DNA from: Acidobacteriota bacterium
Lineage (GTDB): Bacteria; Acidobacteriota; Terriglobia; 20CM-2-55-15
DNA: 53,439 nt
Direction: 5' to 3'
NCBI GenBank assembly: GCA_003223875.1
Contig: QHWY01000089.1
Location: forward strand, 1-53,439
The stretch's first letter is position 1, and every line of letters starts with the position of its first letter. The position numbers and the translations under genes are program-made. The notes beneath the pieces are model-generated. The model was not told where the DNA came from and did no database searches. It saw only the letters and a list, made by a program, of their open reading frames with translations. Below are positions 7,703-16,791 of this stretch, piece by piece.

Positions 7703-8686
7703 TTAAATTTTCATCGCCTCTCGAACTTCAATCATGGTCTGCTCAGCGGCGATCTTCGCCTTCTTCGAGCCTTCGCTGAGGATATCCTTCACATCCCCCG
7801 GATGCGACTCCAGTTGCTGACGCCGTTGGTAAATCGGTCCCAACCGTTTCTGCAGGCTATCGAAAAGCCACATTTTGCATTCAACGCAGCCTATTCCGGC
7901 GGTGCGACAACCCTGGTCCACTTCGGCAACTCTCTTTTTGTCGGAAAAGACATCGTGATAATCGCCAACCGGACAAATATCGGGATTTCCTGGATCCGTG
8001 CGCCGCGCCCGAGCCGGATCGGTCACCATATTCCGAACGATCTCTTTCATGACCGGGGGATTTTCACTCAGGGCGATCGTGTTGCCGTAACTCTTGCTCA
8101 TTTTGCGGCCATCGGTTCCCGGCAATTTCGGAACTTCCGTCAGCAAGGTTTGCGGTTCCGGAAAGACCTGAACATAGAAATGGTTGAACCGGCGCGCGAT
8201 CTCTCGCGTCAGCTCGATATGGGCCACTTGATCGCCGCCAACCGGTACGGCATTCGCCTTGTAAATGAGGATGTCGGCGGACTGCAGCAGCGGATATCCG
8301 AGGAACCCGTAAGTATGGAGGTCGTGGTCTTTGATCTCGGTCATTTGCTCTTTGTAGCTTGGCACTCTCTCCAGCCATGGCAAGGGGGTAATCATCGAAA
8401 ACAACAGATGAAGCTCGGCGTGTTCCATCACCTGGGATTGAATGAACAACGTCGATCGTTTGGGATCAATACCGGCAGCTAACCAGTCCATCGCATTGTC
8501 GATGATGTTCTCCCGGATGCCCTCTGTAGAGTCATAGTGGGTGGTCAGCGCGTGCCAATCGACGATGCAGTAGAAACATTCATAGTCGTCTTGCAATCTC
8601 ACCCAGTTGTCCAGCGCGCCGACCAGGTGGCCGAGATGCAGTTTGCCGGTCGGCCTCATACCACTTAGGATTCGTGGCTTTTTCAT
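7703..8686 (-). CDS. trpS: Tryptophanyl-tRNA synthetase
   Basis: A 327-residue class I aminoacyl-tRNA synthetase that charges tRNA-Trp. The HIGH-type motif is in GKLHLGHLVG (residues 14-23) and KMSKS is at 195-199. GGDQ, the amide-binding segment, lies near residue 150. Length matches the bacterial enzyme. The C-terminal part contains CRTAGIGCVECK, the Cys-rich segment seen in one TrpS subgroup. It follows the M50 protease gene by 3 bp and precedes scpA. Confidence 0.95.
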   Translation of the reverse strand: MKKPRILSGMRPTGKLHLGHLVGALDNWVRLQDDYECFYCIVDWHALTTHYDSTEGIRENIIDNAMDWLAAGIDPKRSTLFIQSQVMEHAELHLLFSMITPLPWLERVPSYKEQMTEIKDHDLHTYGFLGYPLLQSADILIYKANAVPVGGDQVAHIELTREIARRFNHFYVQVFPEPQTLLTEVPKLPGTDGRKMSKSYGNTIALSENPPVMKEIVRNMVTDPARARRTDPGNPDICPVGDYHDVFSDKKRVAEVDQGCRTAGIGCVECKMWLFDSLQKRLGPIYQRRQQLESHPGDVKDILSEGSKKAKIAAEQTMIEVREAMKI

Positions 8687-8689
8687 TTC

Positions 8690-9367
8690 TCAGATCAGAT
8701 ACGACAGGACAAAGTCTCTGACGGGATAAAACAGCATGCCCGGAACTCCGAGATAAAGGAGGGCGAGGAGCAGCATAAAACCGTAACTCTGCATCTGTTC
8801 CAATGCATTCGCCAGCGATCGTGGTAACAGGCCCGATACAACAGCCGCGCCATCCAGCGGCGCGACAGGGATCAGATTGAAAACCGCCAACAGCAAATTC
8901 AACATCATCCCGTGATAGGCCACCAGAGTCAGCGGCAGCAAAATCGATTCTCCAGAGACATCGTTGTACGCGATGCGGGAAATGATTTCTGCACCGCCGG
9001 ACGAAAAGAACTTAACGATGATCAGGAACATGAATAGCAGCGTGGCAAGCAGGAGATTACTGATTGGACCCGCAGCAGCGACCAGCATGTGGTCGCGCGA
9101 CGGATGCTTAAGCCGGGATACGTTGACAGGCACGGGCTTGGCCCATCCGAACATGGCGCCGCGAAGCACAAATATTCCAATCAGAGGAAAAACAATCGTG
9201 CCCATGAGATCCGCATGAACCATGGGATTTAGCGAAACGCGGCCTAAATATCGGGCCGTGGGATCACCGAAACGATCCGCGGTCCACGCATGCGCCGATT
9301 CGTGAATGCTCAACGAGAGCAGAAGCACGATAAACTGGACGATGCCTATGTAAATCTCGATGCTCAT
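8690..9367 (-). CDS. Site-2 protease family membrane metallopeptidase (M50B)
   Basis: A 225-residue polytopic membrane protein. The zinc motif HESAH is at residues 22-26 within the first transmembrane region, and NLIPVAPLDG, which supplies the third ligand Asp, lies near residue 170. No PDZ domain is present, so this is the minimal, sporulation/Rv-type branch and not RseP (a separate RseP is at 26409). Such proteins cleave membrane-embedded regulators; the target is unknown. It is the first gene of the trpS-scpAB-rluB-hisC operon. A GATAAT box about 13 nt upstream suggests a very short leader. Confidence 0.9.
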   Translation of the reverse strand: MSIEIYIGIVQFIVLLLSLSIHESAHAWTADRFGDPTARYLGRVSLNPMVHADLMGTIVFPLIGIFVLRGAMFGWAKPVPVNVSRLKHPSRDHMLVAAAGPISNLLLATLLFMFLIIVKFFSSGGAEIISRIAYNDVSGESILLPLTLVAYHGMMLNLLLAVFNLIPVAPLDGAAVVSGLLPRSLANALEQMQSYGFMLLLALLYLGVPGMLFYPVRDFVLSYLI

Positions 9368-9416
9368 TACATTAAACAGCCATTATCGCACACGGGGACG
9401 GCCCCAAGCCATGTGC

Positions 9417-9422
9417 TATAAT
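9417..9422 (+). promoter_or_regulatory. -10 box TATAAT for a leaderless ccsA/hemX-hem operon transcript
   Basis: A perfect TATAAT ends 7 nt before the ATG at 9430, so transcription would begin at or next to the start codon. There is no Shine-Dalgarno. It shares the 62-bp divergent region with the M50 protease gene. Confidence 0.5.
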
Positions 9423-9429
9423 CGCCGCC

Positions 9430-10239
9430 ATGCATGTTGTCCTGCTCAGACTCGCGCTGGGCCTGTATTCCCTTGGTTTTGCGCACTCCGTTTTAACTGC
9501 TCTTAAAAAAAAACAGACATTTTTTCAACCGGCTTTGGCGGCAGTTTTCGGAGGATTCATCCTGCATGTTGCATCGATTGCGTTGCGCGCTCTGGATGTT
9601 CATTACCTGCCTCTGACGCAGCAGTACGAAGCCTTTTCTTTTTTCGGTGCGCTCGCCACGCTGGGTTTTCTTATCGCGTACGCGAAATATCGTATCGCCC
9701 CATTGAGTGTGTTCGCCTTTCCCTTGATCTTTGTCATGACGTTCGTGGCAAATCTAGTTTACGATCCGTCCGCGTCCATTCCACCGGTATTGCGAAGCAA
9801 TTGGATTTACATCCACACGCCTCTTGTTTTCTTTGGCTATGCCGCGCTGTTTATCGCCTTCGCTGCTGCGATCATGTACCTGATTCAGGAAAGAGCTCTC
9901 AAGTCGAAACACCCAATACGTTTTTATAACTGGCTTCCCTCACTCGAAATCTGCGATGACCTCGCGTACAGATCGCTCGCCATTGGCTTCCCGCTGATTA
10001 CGTTGGGCATCGTTACCGGCGCGCTTTGGGCGCAGGCCGTTTGGGGCGTTTGGGCTGCAGACGCCAAGGTGCTCTTTTCCTTTCTCACTTGGCTTGTTTA
10101 TATGCTGCTGATTTTCTATCGGCTGATTGCTGGTTGGCGCGGCCGCAAGGCCGCGTACCTATCCATCGTCGGCTTCATCGGGGTTCTGGTGACATTCCTC
10201 GGCGCGAATTATTTTGGAGGACTTCACACATTTCAGTGA
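9430..10239 (+). CDS. Cytochrome c assembly / HemX-type membrane protein (CcsA family)
   Basis: A 269-residue integral membrane protein with about eight hydrophobic segments. It has the tryptophan-containing WAQAVWGVWAADAKV stretch (near residues 200-215) that corresponds to the heme-handling WWD region of CcmC/CcsA/HemX proteins. HemX-type members stand before hemA in many genomes and affect glutamyl-tRNA reductase levels; others export heme for cytochrome c maturation. The position directly before hemA, with its TGA overlapping the hemA ATG, favours the HemX-like role. The WWD motif is degenerate, so catalytic heme handling is not certain. Confidence 0.85.
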   Translation: MHVVLLRLALGLYSLGFAHSVLTALKKKQTFFQPALAAVFGGFILHVASIALRALDVHYLPLTQQYEAFSFFGALATLGFLIAYAKYRIAPLSVFAFPLIFVMTFVANLVYDPSASIPPVLRSNWIYIHTPLVFFGYAALFIAFAAAIMYLIQERALKSKHPIRFYNWLPSLEICDDLAYRSLAIGFPLITLGIVTGALWAQAVWGVWAADAKVLFSFLTWLVYMLLIFYRLIAGWRGRKAAYLSIVGFIGVLVTFLGANYFGGLHTFQ

Positions 10240-11495
10240 TGCAGCTAGCATTGGTCGGCCTTAGTCACAAAACAGCGCCGGTAGAAGTTCGTGAGCGGTT
10301 GGCGTTCAGTAATGATGCTCTTCGTTCGGCTTTGACGTCGCTTGTGGACCGTCAGGCGGTGAATGAAGCAATGATTCTTTCGACATGCAATCGTGTCGAA
10401 GTCGTCGCCGAAAGCCCCGACGACAGGCTGATTCGCGACTTTATTTGCGAGTTCCATCAAATTCCGCAAGATGCTCTTTCAAACCATTTCTACAGCTACC
10501 GCAACGTCGATGCTATCCGGCATGTTTTTCGTGTGACCGCGAGTTTGGACTCGATGGTTATAGGTGAACCGCAAATCCTCGGTCAGGTTAAAGAAGCCTA
10601 TCGGATCGCGATGGATGCCGGTACGGTAGGCATGCATCTGACCGCGCTGATGAATCGCGCATTCGCCGTAGCGAAGAAGGTGCGCAGCGAAACCGGCATA
10701 TCGCAATCGGCTGTCTCGGTCAGCTACGCCGCGGTCGAGCTGGCCCGGAAGATCTTCGGGGATCTGTCCGGCAAAACGGTCATGATCATCGGCGCCAGCA
10801 AAATGGGTGAACTTGCGGCCAAACATCTCAAGCGAGCGGGCGCTTCGTCGGTGCTCGTCACCAATCGCACGTTCGAGCGCGCTGTCGAATTGGCAAAAGT
10901 GTTCGAAGGAGCGGCGGTTCCGTTCGAGCATTTCATCGATCACATGGCGGGCGCCGATATTGTGATTACATCGACGGGGGCACCGCATTTCATCATCGGC
11001 AAGAACCTGGCAGAGCAGGTTATCCATCGTCGTAAAAACAAGCCAATCTTTTTCATCGATATTGCGGTCCCACGTGATATCGACCCGGCCGTCAACGGGA
11101 TCGACAACGCGTTTCTTTATGATATCGACGACCTTCAGCAAGTAATTGATGCCAATCTGAAGGAACGGCTCAAAGAAGCCATGCGCGCGGAAGAAATCGT
11201 CGACAATGAGGTCGAGGCATTTTGCTTGAAGATGCAAACGCGGGATGTTGTGCCGACGATCGTCCAGCTCCAGGAAAGCCTCGAGAAGGTTCGGCGTGAT
11301 GAAATCGAGCGCAATCGCCGCCACCTGAAAGATCTATCTCCCGACCAGCAGGCAGCCGTCGATCAGATCACGAAGTCCATCGTGAACAAAATTTTGCATC
11401 CCCCAATTGAGCAATTGAAACAAATGGCGCACGATCCTCAAGGCGCTGATCTCGCCGAACTCATTCGCAAGATCTTCAACGTTAAGCCACAATGA
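10239..11495 (+). CDS. hemA: Glutamyl-tRNA reductase
   Basis: A 418-residue enzyme reducing glutamyl-tRNA(Glu) to glutamate-1-semialdehyde, the first committed step of C5 heme synthesis. It starts MQLALVGLSHKTAPVEVRER. The catalytic Cys is in STCNRVEV (Cys50). The NADPH-binding segment MIIGASKMGELAAKHL is near residue 185, and the C-terminal dimerisation helices end with LAELIRKIFN. The ATG lies in TGATG with the upstream stop, so translation is coupled. The frame is open further upstream, to 10026, but that part does not match the family. Confidence 0.96.
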   Translation: MQLALVGLSHKTAPVEVRERLAFSNDALRSALTSLVDRQAVNEAMILSTCNRVEVVAESPDDRLIRDFICEFHQIPQDALSNHFYSYRNVDAIRHVFRVTASLDSMVIGEPQILGQVKEAYRIAMDAGTVGMHLTALMNRAFAVAKKVRSETGISQSAVSVSYAAVELARKIFGDLSGKTVMIIGASKMGELAAKHLKRAGASSVLVTNRTFERAVELAKVFEGAAVPFEHFIDHMAGADIVITSTGAPHFIIGKNLAEQVIHRRKNKPIFFIDIAVPRDIDPAVNGIDNAFLYDIDDLQQVIDANLKERLKEAMRAEEIVDNEVEAFCLKMQTRDVVPTIVQLQESLEKVRRDEIERNRRHLKDLSPDQQAAVDQITKSIVNKILHPPIEQLKQMAHDPQGADLAELIRKIFNVKPQ

Positions 11496-12430
11496 ACGTC
11501 CGCACGCTCCGCCTGGGAACGCGCGGTAGCGCCCTGGCTCTCTGGCAAGCAAACTGGACCAAGGACCAACTGGAACAGCGCTGGCCCGAGCTGGCCGTTG
11601 CACTGGTGCCGATCAAGACGACCGGTGACAAGATTCTCGATGTGCCGCTGGCGAAGATTGGCGGAAAGGGACTGTTCACGAAGGAAATCGACGAGGCGCT
11701 CCTGGATGACCGCATCGATCTCGCTGTCCACAGCATGAAGGACGTGCCGTTCCAACTTCCCAACGGGATTGTTTTTGGCGCCATCCCAGAACGTGAAGAT
11801 CCGCGGGACGCTTTTATTTCTAATGGTCCCACGCTGGAGGGATTGAGGCCAGGCTCGACTGTCGGGACGAGCAGTCTCCGCCGTCAGGTTCAACTACGCC
11901 ATCGCTTCCCCGCTTTAAAGCTCGTCGGTCTGCGTGGCAACGTCGACACGCGCCTGCGAAGAGCCGCGGCGGGCGATTTTGATGGGATCATTCTAGCCAT
12001 TGCTGGATTGAAGCGTCTTGGGCATGAGGAGCGGGTTACTCAAATACTCGATGACGATGTGATGCTCCCGGCTGTGGGACAGGGCGCACTGGGCATGGTG
12101 TGCCGCGAAGAAGACGATGCGACTCGCCAAATTCTTCAGGTTCTGGATCACGCTGCCACACGCACCGCCGTGACAGCCGAGCGCGGGCTTCTTCGGGCGC
12201 TTGGCGGCAACTGTCAAATTCCAATTGGAGGAAAGGCCAACCTCGCCGCCGGCCGTTTAACCATTAAAGGCCTGATTGGAAGCCTCGACGGAACGCGAAT
12301 CGTTGCGCACGAATCGAGCGGTTCGCCGGATCGGGCTCTCGAAGTGGGAATCGAACTTGGCGAGAAACTGTTGTCGATGGGAGCTGGAGAAATCCTTGCG
12401 GAGATCGCCCAGTATGGAGCTGAGCGGTAA
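11492..12430 (+). CDS. hemC: Hydroxymethylbilane synthase (porphobilinogen deaminase)
   Basis: A 312-residue enzyme that polymerises four porphobilinogens into hydroxymethylbilane. The N-terminus LGTRGSALALWQANW, the loop GTSSLRRQ (125-132) and the cofactor-attachment Cys241 in RALGGNCQIPIGG are all present. Asp in DLAVHSMKD (from 77) is the catalytic region. The ATGA overlap with hemA shows coupling. Length is normal. Confidence 0.96.
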   Translation: MNVRTLRLGTRGSALALWQANWTKDQLEQRWPELAVALVPIKTTGDKILDVPLAKIGGKGLFTKEIDEALLDDRIDLAVHSMKDVPFQLPNGIVFGAIPEREDPRDAFISNGPTLEGLRPGSTVGTSSLRRQVQLRHRFPALKLVGLRGNVDTRLRRAAAGDFDGIILAIAGLKRLGHEERVTQILDDDVMLPAVGQGALGMVCREEDDATRQILQVLDHAATRTAVTAERGLLRALGGNCQIPIGGKANLAAGRLTIKGLIGSLDGTRIVAHESSGSPDRALEVGIELGEKLLSMGAGEILAEIAQYGAER

Positions 12431-13136
12431 GACCGTCCTCATCACGCGAGCCGCTTCACAATCTGCCGAGCTACGGGCCCGTCTGGAAGATCTGGGCGCG
12501 CGCGTGATTGAATGCCCCACGATTCAGATCGTTCCACCGAAAACCTGGAAACCTGTAGATGACGCGATTCGCCGGCTCGGAACATACCAATGGCTCTTAT
12601 TCACCAGCGCAAATGCTATCGAGCAATTTATGGACCGGATGGGCGACCGCCGCCCGAGTAACTCCATTGCAGTTGTCGGTGGAGCGACGGCGGCCAAGCT
12701 GAGTGAGTGGGGCCTGAAACCGGCGATCGTGCCGAAGGAATTTCGCGCTGAGGGATTGCTCGCAGCGTTTCCGGAAAATCTGGTGGGCACTCGAATCTTG
12801 TTTCCGCGCGCCGAAGTGGCCCGCGAGTTGTTGCCGGATGAACTGCGGCGGCGAGGCGCGACTGTGGATATCGTGACCGTCTACAGAACTGTGAAAGCGT
12901 TTTCCGGAAGTATTGGTGAAATTCTGGAATCGGAGCCGGTGCATTGCATCGTTTTCACTAGTCCGTCGACGATCCCGGACGACCTGCACTCGCTGCCATC
13001 CCGTACGGCACTCGCGGTGATCGGTCCTGTCACTCGCGAAGCGGCGCAACTGTTGGGTCTGAAACCTGACATCGTGCCCGCAGAAGCTACAATTCCATCG
13101 CTCGTCACAGCGATCCGGGAGCATCTAAAGAAATGA
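12414..13136 (+). CDS. hemD: Uroporphyrinogen-III synthase
   Basis: A 240-residue protein that closes and inverts ring D of hydroxymethylbilane. HemD proteins vary a lot, but the bilobal pattern is clear: KTVLITRAASQSAELRARLEDLGARVIECPTIQI at the start, LLFTSANAIEQF, then IVFTSPSTI and the late AVIGPVTREAA. The start is set at 12414 by this match and overlaps the hemC end by 17 bp; the frame is open further upstream (12276) inside hemC. Its TGA overlaps the next gene's ATG. Confidence 0.92.
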   Translation: MELSGKTVLITRAASQSAELRARLEDLGARVIECPTIQIVPPKTWKPVDDAIRRLGTYQWLLFTSANAIEQFMDRMGDRRPSNSIAVVGGATAAKLSEWGLKPAIVPKEFRAEGLLAAFPENLVGTRILFPRAEVARELLPDELRRRGATVDIVTVYRTVKAFSGSIGEILESEPVHCIVFTSPSTIPDDLHSLPSRTALAVIGPVTREAAQLLGLKPDIVPAEATIPSLVTAIREHLKK

Positions 13137-14185
13137 CGACTGCGGACTACGACAAATCTGCTAGGCGAATTGCCGATGCGTTGAAGCTCGCACCTGGGGA
13201 GCGCGTTTTGCTCAAGCTCGATACGAGGCTGTTTACACCACTTGTTCCGCCTCTCCAAAACCTGATTCGCGCATCGGGCGCGCACGTTTCCGGGGTGATT
13301 CTGGCGGAGGATACACAAGTATCTTCCGACGAGGAACTGGATTCTCTTCGCCGGCTTTTCGCGAATGCGGATGTTTTCATTTGGTTGCCGGAACATCACC
13401 AGGGGAATCGTCCGGCCCTACGCCGAGCTCTGAACGAATGGCTGGACGAGGGTCGCGGCCGGGCGGTGCACTTTCACTGGCACAGCGGCTCTTATCCGAT
13501 CGGTTTACGCGAACTACCTCCTCGAGATTTCATCGATCGAATTTATCTGGCTGCGCTCGATGTTAGTCCCATTGACATCGACGCGCAGCATCGACGGGCA
13601 ATCGCTCTGCTGCGTTCGGGCCCTGTGCGTGTGACGACGCCTGAGGGAACCGATATTTCCTTCGAGGTTGGCAACCGGCCCTTCTGCAGTCAAATCGGCG
13701 ATGCCAGTCGAGCGCGCATGGAATCGGCCCGCACCCGCATCGACCGCGACATCGAGTTGCCTGGGGGCGTTCTTCGCGTTGCGCCGATTGAAACATCGGC
13801 GAATGGCTCTGTTTTTCTTCAGGTGTGGCGTCCGCTCATCACCGAAGGACGCAACTTAACGCTTTACTTCGCTAACGGACATGTTGCTGTACAAGGCGTC
13901 AATGCCGACAAAATCGATCAAGAACTTACTGCGGCGGGCGGCGATGCGCGGATGTTCCGCGAATTCGCGCTAGGGTTCAACCCTGCGCTCCAGGTTCTTC
14001 CCGAGGCGCCGTTCATTGCTTACTATGGCTATGGCGCGGGCGTCGTTCGTCTTAGTTTGGGAGACAACGAAGAAATGGGCGGAGCGAACCGTGGCGGCGG
14101 CGTCTTCTGGAATTTCATCCATAATGCGACAGTTACTGTCGATGACCGGGTTCTTGTTAAGGAAGGGAAGCTGCAGATTGTATAA
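13133..14185 (+). CDS. M29-like aminopeptidase (thermophilic-aminopeptidase family)
   Basis: A 350-residue cytoplasmic protein with no signal peptide. The layout resembles the M29 metallo-aminopeptidases: an N-terminal alpha/beta domain (GERVLLKLDTR and following), RVTTPEGTDISFEVGNRP in the middle, the IELPGGVLRVAPIETSANG segment that aligns with the family's LPAGE-type metal-site region, and REFALGFNPAL and GGANRGGG near the end. Some metal ligands cannot be confirmed by eye, so activity is uncertain. It is coupled to hemD by an ATGA overlap, making it the fifth gene of the heme operon, and no role in tetrapyrrole synthesis is known for this family. Confidence 0.7.
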   Translation: MTTADYDKSARRIADALKLAPGERVLLKLDTRLFTPLVPPLQNLIRASGAHVSGVILAEDTQVSSDEELDSLRRLFANADVFIWLPEHHQGNRPALRRALNEWLDEGRGRAVHFHWHSGSYPIGLRELPPRDFIDRIYLAALDVSPIDIDAQHRRAIALLRSGPVRVTTPEGTDISFEVGNRPFCSQIGDASRARMESARTRIDRDIELPGGVLRVAPIETSANGSVFLQVWRPLITEGRNLTLYFANGHVAVQGVNADKIDQELTAAGGDARMFREFALGFNPALQVLPEAPFIAYYGYGAGVVRLSLGDNEEMGGANRGGGVFWNFIHNATVTVDDRVLVKEGKLQIV

Positions 14186-14192
14186 CCCAACC

Positions 14193-14414
14193 GTAGCGGC
14201 GCTCTATCTCTGAGGCTGCGCGCTATCGCGCTTGCGCTTCGCGCTTTGAGGCTGCGCGCTATCGCGCTTGCGCTTCGCGCTTTGAGGCTGCGCGCTATCG
14301 CGCTTGCGCTTCGCGCTCTGAGGCTGCGCGCTATCCCGCTTGCGCTTCGCGGAGCGCCGACAGTCCGGCAATTTATGGAGCGCCGGCGGTCATAGACGTC
14401 ATAGACCGCTACTG
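14193..14414. repeat. Composite repeat: element A interrupted by four tandem copies of element B
   Basis: Element A begins at 14193 (GTAGCGGCGCTCTAT). After its TAT loop, four element-B units of exact 36-bp period follow (starts 14211, 14247, 14283, 14319). Then GAGCGCCG closes the A left hairpin at 14351-14358 and the A right arm runs to 14414. The A left stem here is GGCGCTC/GAGCGCC in place of GGCGGTC/GACCGCC, a paired change. The right arm carries a 9-bp internal duplication (GTCATAGAC), also seen at 40629-40650. The fourth B unit has one change that breaks a stem pair. Confidence 0.85.
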
Positions 14415-14426
14415 TGGCGAATTGTG

Positions 14427-14456
14427 TTGACTAACGAAGCGGGCCCAGCGTTCAAT
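14427..14456 (+). promoter_or_regulatory. Possible sigma-70-type promoter of the secreted protein at 14502
   Basis: TTGACT (14427-14432) and TTCAAT (14451-14456) are 18 bp apart, followed by an AGGAGG ribosome site at about 14487-14493 in front of the ATG at 14502. The assignment is by resemblance only. Confidence 0.35.
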
Positions 14457-14501
14457 GTCGTTTCAGGGCGAATCCACAAGGATACTTAGGAGGTTTTTGA
14501 T

Positions 14502-15530
14502 ATGAGCCTGACCCGTCGATTCTTTGCGTCACTATCAGTTGCAGGCATCTTTGTTGTGGTGGCGTTACTGGTTCCCGGGTTTGTTTCCGGCCAGGCTCCA
14601 ACGGCCCCAGCGAAAGCGAAGGTTCCGGCCAAAGCGTGGACATTGTCACACACAGCGGACGGCCAACCCGATCTGCAGGGCTATTGGACAAACACGACCT
14701 ACACGCCTCTGCAGCGGCCGAATAACATCAATAAGGATTTCTTCACAAAAGAGGAGCTCGAGGAGGTAATAAGGCACGCAGCCGATGAAGAAGGCGCGCA
14801 AACAGCCCCCGGAACCATCCCGGACGTGCACTATGACTTCACCCAGTTTGGATTGGATCGCAGCCAGGGAGTGTTGGCCCTGAACCTCCGCACGTCGATG
14901 ATCGTGGATCCGCCGAATGGGAGAGTTCCTCCTTTGTCCGAACAGGGAAAGGAGCGAGCGGCCGAGCGCGCCGCGGCAAGAAAACGGATGGGTGCTCCAA
15001 CGGATATGGTTCAAAACCAGCCGCTATCCGTCCGCTGCACGCATATGGACCGCGTGGGGCCACCCATGCTCCCGGGTGCTTACAACAACACGTATCAAAT
15101 CATTCAGAGTCCTGGCTACCTCACAATCCTTGTCGAGATGCTCCATTGGGTCCGCGTCATCCCATTGGATAATCGTCCACATCTACCATCCAACGTTCAC
15201 CAATGGGTCGGAAGTTATAGCGGCCGGTGGGAAGGCAACACACTGGTCATCGATAGCACGAACTTCACGGAGAAGACGGTCTTCCAGGGAGCCAGCGAGA
15301 AGATGCATTTGATCGAACGCCTCACCCGCACCGACGACGACACGATCCGCTATCAATTCACCGTTGACGATCCTTCGACCTGGACGAAACCTTGGTCTGC
15401 CGAACTGTTCTTCAAAAAGACCGTGGGCCCGATTTTCGAACACGCCTGCCACGAAGGAAACTACGGCCTGGGCAATACGCTGGCCGGCGCTCGAGCCGAA
15501 GAAAAGCGAGCTGCTGCGAAGAAGCCATAA
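14502..15530 (+). CDS. Secreted protein of unknown function (DGQPDLQG-WTN type)
   Basis: A 342-residue exported protein. The signal peptide is MSLTRRFFAS followed by a hydrophobic core to about residue 28, with cleavage near SGQA. The mature part begins WTLSHTADGQPDLQGYWTN (from about residue 46), a pattern I recognise from large paralogous families in Acidobacteria whose function is unknown. LDNRPHLPSNVHQWVGSYSGRWEGNTLVIDSTNF in the second half is also typical. It has a clear AGGAGG ribosome site. It stands alone, with repeats upstream and an unrelated gene downstream. Confidence 0.75.
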   Translation: MSLTRRFFASLSVAGIFVVVALLVPGFVSGQAPTAPAKAKVPAKAWTLSHTADGQPDLQGYWTNTTYTPLQRPNNINKDFFTKEELEEVIRHAADEEGAQTAPGTIPDVHYDFTQFGLDRSQGVLALNLRTSMIVDPPNGRVPPLSEQGKERAAERAAARKRMGAPTDMVQNQPLSVRCTHMDRVGPPMLPGAYNNTYQIIQSPGYLTILVEMLHWVRVIPLDNRPHLPSNVHQWVGSYSGRWEGNTLVIDSTNFTEKTVFQGASEKMHLIERLTRTDDDTIRYQFTVDDPSTWTKPWSAELFFKKTVGPIFEHACHEGNYGLGNTLAGARAEEKRAAAKKP

Positions 15531-15602
15531 GAACCGCTAAAAAATCGGAATTACAGACGCGGGATCTCAAGAGCGATAGGCCTGCCCACCCTGACAAGGC
15601 GC

Positions 15603-15608
15603 TATAAT
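15603..15608 (+). promoter_or_regulatory. -10 box TATAAT upstream of the retropepsin-like gene
   Basis: A perfect TATAAT lies 11 nt before the ATG at 15620, so the mRNA leader would be only a few bases long. Confidence 0.35.
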
Positions 15609-15619
15609 GGGACTGCCCC

Positions 15620-16054
15620 ATGCCCACAACAAAGAGAGAACCAATGGGCGACGTACACGTGAGAGTGCGCCTCTCCAACGCTACCGATGTGGATTTGGCA
15701 GAAAGGGGCTTAATCGATCCCGAAAAGGTACGCAGTTGTGAAGTTGAGGCCCTCGTCGATACAGGCGCGACCAGATCGGTCGTTCCTCCAGAGATCGCCG
15801 ACCGCCTTGGCTTAACGATTTTACCTCAGACATTCGGCAAATTGGCCGATGGCAGCAGGGTTCCTGCTGGTCTCAGCAGCGCGATACTGTTCGAAATGTA
15901 TGACCGGGCGACAGTAGAAGGCGTATATGTGCTCGGAGACGAAGTACTCATTGGTCAGACCGCGTTGGAATCTATGGACCTTCTCGTCGATTGTCCAAAT
16001 CGAAGAGTCATTCCAAATCCAGCTCATCCTGAAGGACCCGTCTTGCGTCTCTGA
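15620..16054 (+). CDS. Retropepsin-like aspartyl protease family protein
   Basis: A 144-residue single-domain protein of clan AA. ALVDTGATRSVVPPEIADRLGL (from about residue 47) contains the catalytic DTGA motif followed by the hydrophobic psi loop. LGDEVLIGQTALESMDLLVD supplies the second characteristic hydrophobic-Gly segment. Bacterial homologues are single-domain and would act as dimers, like retroviral proteases. No signal peptide or membrane segment is seen. An in-frame ATG at 15644 is an alternative start. Substrate and role are unknown. Confidence 0.8.
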   Translation: MPTTKREPMGDVHVRVRLSNATDVDLAERGLIDPEKVRSCEVEALVDTGATRSVVPPEIADRLGLTILPQTFGKLADGSRVPAGLSSAILFEMYDRATVEGVYVLGDEVLIGQTALESMDLLVDCPNRRVIPNPAHPEGPVLRL

Positions 16055-16141
16055 ATTAACGGCCTGCCGCTCAGCCGCGAGCGGCGTGAACCACTTTGCA
16101 ATATGCCGCAACGGCGGCGCGCCGCTCGTCGGTCTGCCGTG

Positions 16142-16759
16142 TTAGGCGGCCCATGTGAAGGATCCGACACCCCCAGACTTCGTTTGGAACGAACGTGGCA
16201 TGTCAGGGTCAGACCACCGCGAAGTACTGGGAGCCAGTTGCAGCATTTCATTGTCGAACTGCAGCATAACAGCAAAACCCACGCTCTGCATTGTCATGGG
16301 TCTACCTGCTTCGTTGTTTAACTTATGAGACTTCACCTGACCGAAGTTGCCAACGGTGACGGCCAAATCGTCGCCATTTTCCTGTATATCGATCTTGGAT
16401 GTCTGAGTAGGGAGCCACTTTGCGACAAGCGTCGCCAAGACCGCCATTGGACCCCCTTTTCGACCTTGGAAAATCGCTTCTAACTCGCGCCGCTGATCGG
16501 CGGTAGCGCCTTTGTCAATGTACAAACGAGCTGTGGCATTGCCGTCAAAGAGTGTTGGTCCGGGAAAATCATTGGAGAGGACAAGCGTGTTCCCGGCCAG
16601 TTTCACGCTGTCCGAGAATCCCTCTCGGACGCGAAAGGCAATCGCGCTCGCACACCACCCTTGGTCCATCACCATCAGGTCTTTCACACCGAACCAGCAT
16701 GGACACAGCATGTTGCAACTACAGCTTTCGATCATTTCTCCCTTAATGTTCCAAGTCAT
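16142..16759 (-). CDS. DUF1326 domain protein
   Basis: A 205-residue protein whose start MTWNIKGEMIESCSCNMLCPCWFG matches the DUF1326 opening, with four clustered Cys (about residues 13-21) that could bind a metal or act in redox chemistry. GPTLFDGNATARLYIDKGATADQRRELEAIF and the beta-rich rest also fit the family. The family's function is unknown. It is monocistronic or the tail of the small operon at 16792-17503, 32 bp away on the same strand. Confidence 0.85.
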   Translation of the reverse strand: MTWNIKGEMIESCSCNMLCPCWFGVKDLMVMDQGWCASAIAFRVREGFSDSVKLAGNTLVLSNDFPGPTLFDGNATARLYIDKGATADQRRELEAIFQGRKGGPMAVLATLVAKWLPTQTSKIDIQENGDDLAVTVGNFGQVKSHKLNNEAGRPMTMQSVGFAVMLQFDNEMLQLAPSTSRWSDPDMPRSFQTKSGGVGSFTWAA

Positions 16760-16791
16760 TGGATGACCTCCTCGTCTGATCTCAACACTCG

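Noticed and set aside
14211..14353. Regular 36-bp tandem repeat as a possible CRISPR array
   Set aside because: Units follow each other with no variable spacers and no cas genes are nearby; the unit is element B.
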